Positions 1 to 8,111 of a stretch of DNA of 64,000 bases are shown in pieces. Where the stretch lies: positions 868,001 to 932,000 of the forward strand of contig NZ_JBPODT010000002.1 of NCBI RefSeq assembly GCF_051390635.1, read 5' to 3'. Positions within the stretch are counted from its first letter, which is position 1; each line of letters begins with the position of its first letter. This stretch comes from Microbaculum sp051390635. GTDB taxonomy: Bacteria; Pseudomonadota; Alphaproteobacteria; Rhizobiales; Tepidamorphaceae. The position numbers and the translations under genes are program-made. Under the pieces are notes generated by a model, which saw nothing but the letters and a program-made list of their open reading frames with translations, was not told where the DNA came from and searched no databases.

Positions 1-1
1 C

Positions 2-475
2 GAGACCGACGGAATCGCGACGCGCGAGGATGGAACGATCACGGTCGACCTGAGCGTCCCCGAGGACACGGAGTTCTCGCTCGACTCCGAAATCCTGTTC
101 CCGACCCAGCACGTGATGCGCATTCTCCAGGCAGCGGAGTCGGGCGAGAAGATCGTCGTCGCCGACATCTATGACGGCTCCGATACGGGCCGCAAGGTTT
201 ACTCGACGACCACCGTGATCGGCGCGCGCCGGGAGCCCGGCGGAGACGAGGGCCAGATCGGCGACGATGTGCTTGGAGATCTGGCGAGCTGGTCGGTGTC
301 GGTCGGCTATTTCGACAACGACGCGGAAAACAAGGACCTGCCGTCCTACGAGTTCAGCTACGATCTGTTCTCCAACGGAGTCAGCCGCAAGATCGTGCTC
401 GACTATGGCGACTTCACTCTGGTCGGCGACCTGTCCGCGATCGAGTTCCTCGACGCCGAGCCCTGCGAGCAGTAG
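2..475 (+). CDS. EipB-like (DUF1849) cell envelope integrity protein, 3' part
   Basis: Only the last 157 residues are present; the frame is open from the left edge, so the start lies outside the window. The visible part has the pattern of the EipB/DUF1849 family: a stretch reading LFPTQH followed by MRIL, then alternating beta-strand-like segments, and a Cys three residues from the C-terminus. In Brucella EipB, a periplasmic beta-spiral protein needed for envelope integrity, a C-terminal Cys takes part in a conserved disulfide. Assignment to the family is from recognition of the sequence; the signal peptide that would confirm periplasmic location is not visible. It is convergent with the DNA polymerase IV gene, 27 bases away. 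Confidence 0.72.
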   Translation, partial: ETDGIATREDGTITVDLSVPEDTEFSLDSEILFPTQHVMRILQAAESGEKIVVADIYDGSDTGRKVYSTTTVIGARREPGGDEGQIGDDVLGDLASWSVSVGYFDNDAENKDLPSYEFSYDLFSNGVSRKIVLDYGDFTLVGDLSAIEFLDAEPCEQ

Positions 476-502
476 GGCGGGGCTTCCCCGGATATTCCGA
501 AA

Positions 503-1792
503 CTACTTCGACCGATCTCGCGGGGCGTCCCCCGAAAACGCGATCCCGCGCTTCACGGCGTCGCGGCCGAATTTGTCGCGCACCGCGTCGACGGCGCGTT
601 CCGCCGCGGCGCGGCGGGCCGGTCCCGTATCGATCAGGTCGGTGAGGGCGTCGGCGTCCTCTGGCCCGAACTCCGATACGCCGATGCCGATCAGCCGGAA
701 CGCCGTGCCGTCGGCGGCGTCGGCGAGAAGCCGCTGGCCGCTTTCGAAGATGCGGTCGGCGAGCTGGGTTGGCGAGGACAGCGTGTGCGAGCGGGTCAGC
801 GTTCGGAACCCGGCGGTCTTCAGCTTCAGCGTCACCGTGCGCCCGCTCAACTGCGCCGTCTTGAGCCGGCGTGAGACCGTTTCGCTCAGGTCCCACAGGA
901 TCGTCCTCAGGCGCGCCGGGTCGGAAATGTCGTCCTCGAACGTCGTTTCGGAGCTGACGCTCTTGGCCGGCCGGTCGGGCGAGACGCGACGGTCGTCTTC
1001 GCCGCGCGCCAGCTGCGCGAGCCGCAGCCCCGTCGCGCCGTAGCGTCGCGCCATATCCGTTTCCGGGATGCGCTGCAGGTCGCCGATCCTGGTGATGCCG
1101 TCCCTGGCCAGCTTCGTCTGCATGGCCGCGCCGACGCCGAAGATCAGTCCGACCGGCTTGTCGCGCAGGAAGTCCAGCGTCTCGGCCTTGCCGATGACCG
1201 AGAAGCCGCGCGGTTTCTTCAGGTCGGAGGCGATCTTGGCGAGGAACTTGTTGTGGCTGAGGCCGACCGAGATGGTGATGCCGATCTCGCTCTCGACGCG
1301 GCGGGCGAAGCGGACCAGCGTGCTCGCCGGCGCCATGCGGTGGGCGGCCTGTGTGCCGGTCATGTCGAGGAAGGCCTCGTCGATCGACAGCGGCTCGACC
1401 AGCGGCGTCAGCTCCAGCATCAGCGCGCGCACCTGGCGGCCGACGGCGGAATACTTCTCCATGTTCGGCTTGATGACGACGGCGTTCGGGCAGAGCTTCA
1501 GCGCCTTGAACATCGGCATCGCCGAGCGCACGCCGTCGATGCGGGCGATATAGCAGGCGGTCGACACGACGCCGCGCTTGCCGCCGCCGATGATCAGCGG
1601 CCTGTCGGCGAGGCTGGGGTCGTCGCGCTTCTCGATCGCCGCATAGAAGGCATCGCAGTCCACATGGGCGACGGACAGGTCGAACAGCTCGGCGTGGCGC
1701 ACGAGCCGGGGCCCGCCGCAGGACGGGCAGCGCGCCGCCCCGTCGGGCGGGCGCGTCGAACAATCGAGGCAGAGAGTGGGCAGTCCCGACAT
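503..1792 (-). CDS. dinB: DNA polymerase IV
   Basis: Y-family translesion polymerase of 429 residues. An N-terminal zinc-ribbon-like segment (Cys 8, 11, 22, 25) precedes the catalytic core, an extension common in Hyphomicrobiales homologues. Catalytic acidic residues are visible in HVDCDAFYA (about 43-51) and SIDEAFLD (136-143). The little-finger domain follows, with the segment SVSSETTFEDD typical of DinB. I see no clear C-terminal beta-clamp peptide. The ATG at 1792 is kept because it includes the Cys motif. It lies downstream of the ROK kinase on the same strand, and a 26-base inverted repeat sits in the gap. I found no alphaproteobacterial LexA box (GTTC-N7-GTTC) there. Confidence 0.95.
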   Translation of the reverse strand: MSGLPTLCLDCSTRPPDGAARCPSCGGPRLVRHAELFDLSVAHVDCDAFYAAIEKRDDPSLADRPLIIGGGKRGVVSTACYIARIDGVRSAMPMFKALKLCPNAVVIKPNMEKYSAVGRQVRALMLELTPLVEPLSIDEAFLDMTGTQAAHRMAPASTLVRFARRVESEIGITISVGLSHNKFLAKIASDLKKPRGFSVIGKAETLDFLRDKPVGLIFGVGAAMQTKLARDGITRIGDLQRIPETDMARRYGATGLRLAQLARGEDDRRVSPDRPAKSVSSETTFEDDISDPARLRTILWDLSETVSRRLKTAQLSGRTVTLKLKTAGFRTLTRSHTLSSPTQLADRIFESGQRLLADAADGTAFRLIGIGVSEFGPEDADALTDLIDTGPARRAAAERAVDAVRDKFGRDAVKRGIAFSGDAPRDRSK

Positions 1793-1817
1793 GGCCGTGC
1801 CTGGCGAGCGACGAGAT

Positions 1818-1843
1818 CGGCCCGACTATAGCGCGTCGGGCCG
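1818..1843 (-). promoter_or_regulatory. perfect 9-bp inverted repeat between the ROK kinase and dinB
   Basis: Arms CGGCCCGAC and GTCGGGCCG are exact reverse complements around an 8-base spacer, TATAGCGC. On the minus strand the spacer end reads TATAGT, a plausible -10 element for dinB, 26 bases or more upstream of its ATG. It could equally be an intercistronic hairpin protecting or ending the ROK transcript; no T-run follows, so it is not a standard terminator. I cannot see a convincing -35. Confidence 0.45.
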
Positions 1844-1858
1844 TTCCCGGCATCCATC

Positions 1859-2797
1859 TCAGCGCGAGGCGTCTTCCCCCGTCCACAGCCGTGCGGCGCC
1901 GCGCACGCCGCTGGCATCGCCGTGCGCCGGCGGCCGGATGTCGATCTTCGGCGTGTCGGCGAAGACGTAGGGCGCCATCGCCGGGGGCACCCGTGCGTAG
2001 AGATGGGGAAGCTGAGACAGCCCGCCGCCGAACACGATGACCTCCGGGTCGATGATGTTGGTGATCATCGCCAGCGCCCGGGCGAGCCGCGAGACGTGGC
2101 GCTCGAGCGCCGCCTCGCAGGCCGGGTCGGCGGCGGCGCGGGCGGCGATCTCGGGGCCGGACAGGATGTGGTCCGTCGCCTGCGCGAAGTCCCGCTCCAG
2201 CCCGCTTCCCGACAGCCAGGTCTCCAGGCATCCCAGCCGGCCGCACCAGCAGCGCGGGCCTGGATGTTCCTCGGCGGTGGACCAGGGGAGGGGCGTGTGG
2301 CCCCATTCGCCGCCGCAGCGGTTCGGCCCCTCGACGATCCGCCCGCCGACGACGACGCCGCCGCCGCAGCCGGTGCCCATGATGACGCCGAACACGCTGT
2401 CCGCGCCCGCCGCGGCGCCGTCGGTGGCTTCGGACAGGGCGAAGCAGTTGGCGTCGTTGGAAAAGCGCGCCGGCCTGCCGAGCGCGGCCTGCACGTCCTC
2501 GGCGAACGGCGTATCGTTGAGCCACACCGAATTGGAATTCTGGACGCGGCCGGTCACCGGCGAGATAGAACCGGGCATGCCGATGCCGACCGTGCCGGTG
2601 CCCCCGGCCTGCGTCTCCAGTTCGCCGATCGCGTCCACCACCGCCGCGACCGTCGCGCCGTAGTCGTCGCGCGGTGCCGGACCGCGCGTCTCGGCGACGA
2701 CGACATCGGCGTTATCGAAGACGATCCCGGCGATCTTGGTGCCGCCGAGGTCTATTCCGATGCGCAGGTGGGGGCTGGAGCTGTCCATTTGGGCCAA
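1859..2797 (-). CDS. ROK family sugar kinase (fructokinase / N-acetylglucosamine kinase type)
   Basis: 312 residues with the ROK features in order: the ATP phosphate-binding loop GIDLGGTKIAG (14-24), the catalytic Asp in FSNDAN (Asp115), an HTPLPW segment (His167) and the zinc-binding CWCGRLGCLE motif (Cys183, 185, 190). The missing N-terminal helix-turn-helix makes it an enzyme rather than a ROK repressor. The likely reaction is ATP-dependent 6-phosphorylation of a hexose or hexosamine in the cytoplasm; the sequence does not settle fructose versus N-acetylglucosamine. The start is the ATG just after the DUF3572 stop, a 10-base gap suggesting co-transcription. Confidence 0.9.
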   Translation of the reverse strand: MAQMDSSSPHLRIGIDLGGTKIAGIVFDNADVVVAETRGPAPRDDYGATVAAVVDAIGELETQAGGTGTVGIGMPGSISPVTGRVQNSNSVWLNDTPFAEDVQAALGRPARFSNDANCFALSEATDGAAAGADSVFGVIMGTGCGGGVVVGGRIVEGPNRCGGEWGHTPLPWSTAEEHPGPRCWCGRLGCLETWLSGSGLERDFAQATDHILSGPEIAARAAADPACEAALERHVSRLARALAMITNIIDPEVIVFGGGLSQLPHLYARVPPAMAPYVFADTPKIDIRPPAHGDASGVRGAARLWTGEDASR

Positions 2798-2807
2798 ATC
2801 CGCGGTT

Positions 2808-3092
2808 TCAGAACGCTTTGTCCGGATTGCCGAGGGCCATCCGGGCCGCCGGCACGGAACGGGCCGAAATGCCGGAATCCTCGGAGAACATCAGCAGCAG
2901 CGGCTCGTCGGCCAGCAGATAGTCGAGAACGGCGGCCAGAAAGCCCGGTTCGCGGGCGACGTCGCGCAGCCGGTCCGGTCCGATGCCGGCATTCGCCAGA
3001 AAGCCCGAGATGCGATCGGGATCCCGGGCCAGGAAAGAGAGGACTTCGATCGCCACGGCCTGCGCCGCTTCGCGGCTGTTCATGTTGGTCAT
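2808..3092 (-). CDS. DUF3572 family protein
   Basis: 94-residue, largely helical small protein with no signal peptide. It matches the alphaproteobacterial DUF3572 family, whose pattern EVLSFLA, LANAGI, VLDYLLADEPLLLMFSE is visible. Its position directly upstream of and divergent from divK is the usual one in Hyphomicrobiales, which supports the call. Function is unknown. The ATG at 3092 is followed by a second in-frame ATG three codons later, so the start may be 3083. It is transcribed away from divK from a shared 149-base intergenic region. Confidence 0.85.
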   Translation of the reverse strand: MTNMNSREAAQAVAIEVLSFLARDPDRISGFLANAGIGPDRLRDVAREPGFLAAVLDYLLADEPLLLMFSEDSGISARSVPAARMALGNPDKAF

Positions 3093-3241
3093 GTCTAGTA
3101 TCTGGTTTGCTTTTGCGTAAGGAATCCCCGGTAAGGTTACAGCGGATCACGGCAACGCATAAACCCGCCACCGACCCGGTGCGGCAGATCCGTGTACGCA
3201 CCGGCGCCGCCGCGCGCCGGCCCATTGGGGACGTCGGAACA

Positions 3242-3625
3242 TTGGCCAAGAAAATCCTGATCGTCGAAGACAACGAGCTCAACATGAAGCTCTTCAACGA
3301 TCTGCTCGTGGCCAACGGCTACGAGACCATACAGACGCGCCACGGCACCGAGGCCATGAATCTCGCCCGCGAGCATCGTCCTGACCTCATCCTGATGGAC
3401 ATTCAGCTGCCGGAAGTGTCCGGGCTCGACGTCACCCGCTGGATCAAGGAGGACGACGAGCTGCACACCATACCGGTGATCGCGGTCACCGCCTTCGCGA
3501 TGAAGGGCGACGAGGAGCGCATCCGCAAGGGCGGCTGCGAGGCCTACATCTCCAAGCCGATCTCGGTGGCCAAGTTCATCGAGACCGTGAAGCACTATCT
3601 GGGCGACGGCGACGAGGCCGGCTGA
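3242..3625 (+). CDS. divK: cell-cycle response regulator DivK
   Basis: 127-residue single-domain receiver with the conserved DivK start KKILIVEDNELNMKLFND. The phospho-acceptor is Asp53 (LILMDIQLP), the acidic pocket is Glu9-Asp10, and the switch Lys is in ISKPIS near 105. DivK is phosphorylated by PleC/DivJ-type kinases and controls CtrA activity through DivL/CckA in alphaproteobacteria. No in-frame ATG or GTG fits the known N-terminus, so the TTG at 3242 is the likely start. Its TGA overlaps the pleD ATG as TGATG, implying translational coupling. One GANTC site (3122-3126) lies in the upstream region, compatible with CcrM-sensitive transcription, but a single site is weak evidence. Confidence 0.95.
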   Translation: MAKKILIVEDNELNMKLFNDLLVANGYETIQTRHGTEAMNLAREHRPDLILMDIQLPEVSGLDVTRWIKEDDELHTIPVIAVTAFAMKGDEERIRKGGCEAYISKPISVAKFIETVKHYLGDGDEAG

Positions 3626-4998
3626 TGACCGCGCGTGTCCTCGTCGTCGACGACACCCCCGCGAACGTCAAGCTTCTCCAGGTCCGCCTGACCGCCGAAT
3701 ATTTCGAGGTCGTCAGCGCCACCAACGGCTATCAGGCGCTGGAGCTCGCCGAGCGTTCGGCCTGCGACATCATCCTGCTCGACGTGATGATGCCCGGGAT
3801 GGACGGCTTCGAGACCTGTCGCCGGCTGAAGGCCAATCCGGCGACCCATCACATTCCCGTCGTCATGATCACCGCGCTCGACAGTCCCGAGGACCGGGTG
3901 CAGGGGCTCAAGGCCGGCGCCGACGACTTCCTGACGAAGCCGGTCAGCGACATCGCCGTTGCTACCCGTGTACGCAGCCTTAGCCGCCTGAAGCTGATGA
4001 CCGACGAGCTGCGCCTGCGCGCCGCCAGCGGCCGCCACATGGGCATCGACGACCCGCTGGCCGCCGCGATCCAGGTCTCCGGCGAGAACGGACGCATCCT
4101 GATCGTCGACGACCGCACGGAGGCGGCCGACCGGACCCGCGCCATTCTGGAGGGGCATCATCGCGCCGAGATCGAAACGAGGCCGCAGGAGGCGCTGTTC
4201 CGCGCGGCCGAGGGCCAGTACGACTGCGTCATGATCAGCCTGGCGCTGAACGGCTTCGATCCACTCAGGCTGTGCTCGCAGTTGCGTTCCCTCGACCGCA
4301 CCCGCGACCTGCCGTTGCTGCTGGTCGCGGAGAGCGACGACACGGCGCGCGTGCTGCGCGGCCTCGACATGGGCGTCAACGACTACGTTCTGCGACCGAT
4401 CGATCACGACGAACTGATAGCCCGTGCCGCGACGCAGGTACGGCGCAGGCGCTACACGGAGAAACTGCGCGACAACGTGCAGCTCTCCGTGACCATGGCT
4501 GTAACCGACCCGCTGACCGGTCTGCACAATCGCAGGTACATGGAAGCGCATCTTCGGACGCTGGTCGGGCAGGGCGTCGAAAACGGGCGCGCGCTGTCCG
4601 TGCTGGTCCTCGACATAGACTACTTCAAGTCGATCAATGACGATCTCGGTCACGACGCCGGCGACGAGGTTCTGAGGCAGTTCGCCGCGCGCCTGCGAAG
4701 CTGCACCCGCGGCGTCGACCTTGCCTGCCGGTATGGCGGCGAGGAGTTCGTCGTGGTCATGCCGGAGACCGAGGTCCCGGTCGCGCTCCGGGTCGGCGAA
4801 CGGATCCGTCAGGCAATCGGTCGGGAGCCGTTTGTCGTGGGTCCGGGCCGGCAGACGATCGATATGACGGTGAGTATTGGCGTCGCGGTTCTGGAGCACC
4901 CGGACGATACGCCCGAACGCCTGCTGAAGCGCGCGGACCATGCCCTCTACGCGGCCAAGAGAGAGGGAAGAAATCGTGTCGCGGCGGAAGCCGCATAA
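3625..4998 (+). CDS. pleD: diguanylate cyclase response regulator PleD
   Basis: 457 residues arranged receiver, degenerate receiver, GGDEF. The first receiver carries phospho-acceptor Asp53 (LLDVMMPGMD). The second begins RILIVDD near 153 but has Ser where the acceptor Asp should be (VMISLALNG), so it is an adaptor as in Caulobacter PleD. The catalytic motif is GGEEF at about 371-375. The autoinhibitory I-site RxxD is present as RGVD, five residues before the motif. It should make c-di-GMP at a cell pole on phosphorylation. Start and coupling to divK are set by the one-base stop/start overlap. Confidence 0.97.
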   Translation: MTARVLVVDDTPANVKLLQVRLTAEYFEVVSATNGYQALELAERSACDIILLDVMMPGMDGFETCRRLKANPATHHIPVVMITALDSPEDRVQGLKAGADDFLTKPVSDIAVATRVRSLSRLKLMTDELRLRAASGRHMGIDDPLAAAIQVSGENGRILIVDDRTEAADRTRAILEGHHRAEIETRPQEALFRAAEGQYDCVMISLALNGFDPLRLCSQLRSLDRTRDLPLLLVAESDDTARVLRGLDMGVNDYVLRPIDHDELIARAATQVRRRRYTEKLRDNVQLSVTMAVTDPLTGLHNRRYMEAHLRTLVGQGVENGRALSVLVLDIDYFKSINDDLGHDAGDEVLRQFAARLRSCTRGVDLACRYGGEEFVVVMPETEVPVALRVGERIRQAIGREPFVVGPGRQTIDMTVSIGVAVLEHPDDTPERLLKRADHALYAAKREGRNRVAAEAA

Positions 4999-5136
4999 GG
5001 TGGCTAATGAAAAATATTTCGATCCGCTCGACAAAAACGCGGTCGGATCTTTACCTTAATAGCCTAATACGCCGCAATTATCGAAAATTAGATTGATTCT
5101 TTCGTCTGGCGGGCTACCCTCACGGCGAAGTTAGAA

Positions 5137-5409
5137 CTGTCCGTTGGCAGGGGCGCAAATCGGAGGCCACACGGACAGCGACCGAATACCCTACGGAATG
5201 CTCAGGTCCGCCGCATCTCCTGGGTCCGTGGGGTTAGGCCGGTCGGAGTGCGGTTAGAGTGGCCTCCTCGTATGACCCGCCTCCGGCCGGCCACCAAACT
5301 TTTTAGAACGGGACGTGGTCTCGAGGACGACAAGGTTGCGCCGGATGGCGAAACCTTGGGAATGCTGGGGTGTAGTCAGGCGGTGCCTTCGGGCGCCGCC
5401 TTTCTTCTT
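5137..5409 (+). ncRNA. candidate structured non-coding RNA (series of hairpins ending in a terminator)
   Basis: The 421 bases between pleD and the aldehyde dehydrogenase hold no credible protein gene but do hold a chain of strong stems on the plus strand. H1, 5137-5178: 8-bp perfect outer stem CTGTCCGT/ACGGACAG continued by TGGC/GCCA. H2, 5179-5245: CGACCG/CGGTCG, then ACGGA/TCCGT and CTCAGG/CCTGGG. H3, 5259-5294: GTGGCC/GGCCAC. H4, 5331-5358: CAAGGTT/AACCTTG with CGCC/GGCG inside. A terminator follows at 5379-5409. GGAGGCCAC (5162-5170, in H1) is exactly complementary to GTGGCCTCC (5259-5267, in H3), so two structures compete. I do not recognise it as RNase P, 6S, SRP or tmRNA. The 5' end is uncertain and it could be the 3' UTR of pleD. 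No ribosome binding site or gene follows, so it is not an ordinary leader. Confidence 0.6.
5379..5409 (+). terminator. rho-independent terminator with UUCG tetraloop
   Basis: Stem GGCGGTGCC/GGCGCCGCC (9 bp, one G-U pair) closes a TTCG loop (5388-5391) and is followed by TTTCTTCTT. It is directional: the minus strand has no T-run after the stem. It ends plus-strand transcription (pleD and/or the structured RNA) just before the convergent aldehyde dehydrogenase gene. Confidence 0.88.
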
Positions 5410-5419
5410 GGCGACGGCC

Positions 5420-6907
5420 CTAACTCAGTGTGATCCACGTCGTCTTGAGCTGGGTATACTTGTCGTAGGCGTGAAGCGACTTGTCGCGGCCAATCCCCGA
5501 CTGCTTGTAGCCGCCGAAGGCCGTGGTGATGTCGCCGCCGTCAACATCGTTGATGGCGACGAGGCCGCACTTGATGGCGCGGGCGAGGCGATGGGCCCGG
5601 TTGATATCGCGCGTCCAGACCGCAGCCGCCAGTCCGTACATGGAGTCGTTGGCGATGCGCAGGGCTTCGTCCTCGTCCTTGAACGTGATGGTCGACAGCA
5701 CCGGTCCGAAGATCTCCTCCTGGGCGATCCGCATCTTGTTGTCGACGCGGTCGAACACGGTCGGCTGGATGTAGACGCCGCCCGTCTCCTGCATGACCTG
5801 CGCGCCGCCGAAGGCGAGCTCGGCGCCTTCGTTCCGGCCGACATCGATATAGCCGAGGACGCGATCGAGCTGGTCCCGGTCGACCATGGAGCCCATCGTC
5901 GTCTTCTCGTCGAGCGGGTTTCCGGGCTGCCAGGAGTCACCCAGAGCCCTGATCTTGTCCATAAGGGCGTCGTGCACGCTGTCCTGGACGATCAGACGGG
6001 TGGCCGCGGTGCAGGTCTGTCCGGAATTGTAGAAGACGCCAATTGCCGTCTGCCTGGCGACCTCGTCGAGGTCGGCGGCGTCGGCGAACACGACGTTCGG
6101 CTTCTTGCCGCCGCACTCGAGACTGATGTGCTTCATGTTGGATTCGCCGGAGTACCTGAGGAAGTACTTGCCGACCTCCGTCGAGCCGGTGAAGGCCACC
6201 ATGTCGACGTCCATGTGACGGCCGAGCGCCTGCCCGGCGGTCTCGCCGAAACCGGTGACGACCTGGAACACGCCGGCCGGGAAGCCGGCTTCCCGTGCGA
6301 TCTCGCCGATGCGGATCGCGGTCAGGGGCGATTGCTCGGCGGGCTTCAGGATGACGCTGTTGCCGGCGGCAAGCGCGGGGCCGAGCTTCCAGGCGGCCAT
6401 CAGCAGCGGATAGTTCCACGGCACCACCAGGCCGACGACGCCGATGGGCTCGCGGGTCATCATGCCGACCGCGCCAGGGCCGGTCGGGGCGAGCTCGTCG
6501 TAGATCTTGTCGATCGATTCCGCGTACCACTCGATGCAGCTGATCGAGGCGGGGATGTCGACGGACCGGGAGTTGGAGATCGGCTTGCCGACGTCGAGCG
6601 TCTCCAGCATGGCGAGCGCGTCGGCGTTGTCTTGCAGGAGCTTGGCGAATTTCTTCATCACGCCCTTGCGCTTGCGCGGTGCCGCCATCGACCAGGCGCC
6701 GCCCTCGAAGGCCGCGCGGGCGGCGCTGACGGCGCGGTCGACGTCCTCGGTCTCGCAGGCAGGGATTCGGGCGAGGACGGTGCCGTCGATCGGGCTCACG
6801 CAGTCGAAGGTCTTGCCCGAAGCGGCGCCAACGGCTTCGCCGCCGATGATCGCCTTGTCAGAGATGCGGATCGACTTGAGGGTTTCCGGGACCACGGGAG
6901 CGTTCAT
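5420..6907 (-). CDS. NAD(P)-dependent aldehyde dehydrogenase, PuuC-like
   Basis: 495 residues of the ALDH superfamily. The cofactor-binding segment VPWNYPLLMAAWKLGPALAAG, the Rossmann GSTEVG, the general base in SLECGG (Glu264) and the catalytic Cys in SGQTCTA (Cys299) are all intact. Overall it resembles gamma-glutamyl-gamma-aminobutyraldehyde/betaine-aldehyde-type dehydrogenases, so an amino-aldehyde substrate is likely but unproven. The ATG at 6907 is preferred: GAGGT lies about eight bases upstream, and the open frame further upstream encodes an unlikely leader. It is a single gene, convergent with the candidate RNA upstream of its 3' end. Confidence 0.92.
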   Translation of the reverse strand: MNAPVVPETLKSIRISDKAIIGGEAVGAASGKTFDCVSPIDGTVLARIPACETEDVDRAVSAARAAFEGGAWSMAAPRKRKGVMKKFAKLLQDNADALAMLETLDVGKPISNSRSVDIPASISCIEWYAESIDKIYDELAPTGPGAVGMMTREPIGVVGLVVPWNYPLLMAAWKLGPALAAGNSVILKPAEQSPLTAIRIGEIAREAGFPAGVFQVVTGFGETAGQALGRHMDVDMVAFTGSTEVGKYFLRYSGESNMKHISLECGGKKPNVVFADAADLDEVARQTAIGVFYNSGQTCTAATRLIVQDSVHDALMDKIRALGDSWQPGNPLDEKTTMGSMVDRDQLDRVLGYIDVGRNEGAELAFGGAQVMQETGGVYIQPTVFDRVDNKMRIAQEEIFGPVLSTITFKDEDEALRIANDSMYGLAAAVWTRDINRAHRLARAIKCGLVAINDVDGGDITTAFGGYKQSGIGRDKSLHAYDKYTQLKTTWITLS

Positions 6908-7022
6908 CGCGCCATACCTCGCCTGTGAAACTCGAATTTGCTTCGGCTCAAACCAAAAGAGGCACCGCACAGAGCGATGCCTCCCAGTAGTCTAGCGAGA
7001 AAACCGGTCGCGAGAACTGCGA

Positions 7023-7190
7023 CTATTTGATCTTGGCTTCCTTGAACTCGACGTGCTTGCGGACGACCGGATCGTATTTCTTGACGGTCATCTTTTCCGT
7101 CATCGTCCGCGTATTTTTCTTGGTCACGTAGAAATAGCCCGTGTCGGCGGTGCTCACGAGCCGGATCTTGACCGTTGTCGGCTTGGCCAT
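7023..7190 (-). CDS. rpmG: 50S ribosomal protein L33
   Basis: 55 residues, the usual length. It starts MAKPTTVKIRLVSTADTGYFY and keeps the basic KKYDP core. It lacks the four zinc-binding Cys residues, so it is the C-minus form. The frame is open for 21 more codons upstream, but the ATG at 7190 matches the family start. A CTTGAC-type promoter lies about 60 bases upstream. Confidence 0.97.
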   Translation of the reverse strand: MAKPTTVKIRLVSTADTGYFYVTKKNTRTMTEKMTVKKYDPVVRKHVEFKEAKIK

Positions 7191-7251
7191 CGTTTTCAGT
7201 CCTTGCGAAAGGTCGCCGCACCTCCGCGGCCGGCGTTCGATATCGGGCGGC

Positions 7252-7279
7252 AACCTACGCCGCGCGCGCGAAAAGTCAA
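7252..7279 (-). promoter_or_regulatory. promoter of rpmG
   Basis: On the minus strand, TTGACT (7279-7274), a 16-base spacer and TAGGTT (7257-7252). The CTTGACT -35 is the strong alphaproteobacterial housekeeping-sigma type often seen before ribosomal and tRNA genes. The predicted leader is about 55 bases. Confidence 0.6.
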
Positions 7280-7373
7280 GGAACCAGCCGTCAGGATCCA
7301 GCCGGCCGCGTCAGCCCTCGGGCTCCCTCTGTTGGCCATCTCCCGTCGTGGCAGGTCCCGCGGTCCGCGGATC

Positions 7374-8111
7374 CTAGAGCAATTCGCGTCGGAAGCTGCT
7401 TCCGACGGCGAAATAATAGGGGACCGGGTGTTTCGTGGCGAGGCCGTCGGGCGAGGCGAGGCGGGCCTGCAGTTCCTCCATCGCCACCTGGGTGATGTTG
7501 GGCAGATGCAGCGACTTGAGGTCGGTCAGCGGGACCCACACCATGTCGCCCAGCTCGTCCGTCGGCCGTTGCTCGCGCGGCAGATCGAGCGTGATCGCCG
7601 AGACGTCGACGGCGAAGAACCGGTTGTCGAATCGGCGTGGGCGGCGCGGCGGCGTCGTCGCGCGCATGAAGTAGACGAGCGGCGTGGGGTCGGGCAGCAG
7701 GCCGTGGTCGACGAAGCCCTGCCAGTCCTTCGGCACGGGCGTGGTCGGCTTGCCGGGCTTGCCGATCAGGATGCCGGCTTCCTCGAACGCCTCGCGGATG
7801 CCGGCAAGCGCGATGGCACGCGCGCGGCGCAGGCTCGGCCGTCCGCGCATGCGCACCTTCAGGCGGGCGATCAACTCGGGATCCGGCTCGATGGCCGCCG
7901 ACATCGAGGCGTCGTCGGGATCGACGCGGCCGCCGGGGAACACATAGGCGCCCGGATAGAAGACGTGCGCGTCGCTGCGCCGTCCCATCAGCACATGCGG
8001 TTCTTTCCCGCGCGTGTCGACAATGACGAGCGAGGCGGAATCGGCGGGCTTCATATTGGGCCCGGAGAGGCGCTTCTTGGCCTCCTTGGCAAGACCCGGG
8101 GCGATTGTCAT
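7374..8111 (-). CDS. NUDIX hydrolase (NUDT19-like)
   Basis: 245 residues. The NUDIX box is split by an insertion: FPGGRVDPDD supplies the early glycine, and about 45 residues later REAFEEAGI supplies the catalytic REUxEExGU. This inserted-box layout is typical of NUDT19/RP2p-like pyrophosphohydrolases, some of which act on CoA esters, so a nucleotide-diphosphate or CoA substrate is plausible but not shown. The ATG overlaps the stop of the DUF983 gene (ATGA), so it belongs to the topA-rnr-DUF983 transcription unit. Confidence 0.87.
   Translation of the reverse strand: MTIAPGLAKEAKKRLSGPNMKPADSASLVIVDTRGKEPHVLMGRRSDAHVFYPGAYVFPGGRVDPDDASMSAAIEPDPELIARLKVRMRGRPSLRRARAIALAGIREAFEEAGILIGKPGKPTTPVPKDWQGFVDHGLLPDPTPLVYFMRATTPPRRPRRFDNRFFAVDVSAITLDLPREQRPTDELGDMVWVPLTDLKSLHLPNITQVAMEELQARLASPDGLATKHPVPYYFAVGSSFRRELL

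Noticed and set aside
1503..1858. LexA-regulated dinB
   Set aside because: No GTTC-N7-GTTC box in the upstream region.
414..2525. 703-codon minus-strand frame across dinB and the ROK kinase
   Set aside because: Arg/Ala-rich out-of-frame translation of two clear genes.
5137..5409. Structured region as tmRNA, RNase P or 6S RNA
   Set aside because: I see no GAGGAAAGTCCGG (RNase P), no tag-coding Ala-Asn-Asp-Asn stretch (tmRNA) and no recognisable 6S bubble sequence.
5248..5433. 61-codon plus-strand frame inside the structured region
   Set aside because: It runs through the hairpins and the terminator, has no ribosome binding site and its product has no protein-like pattern.
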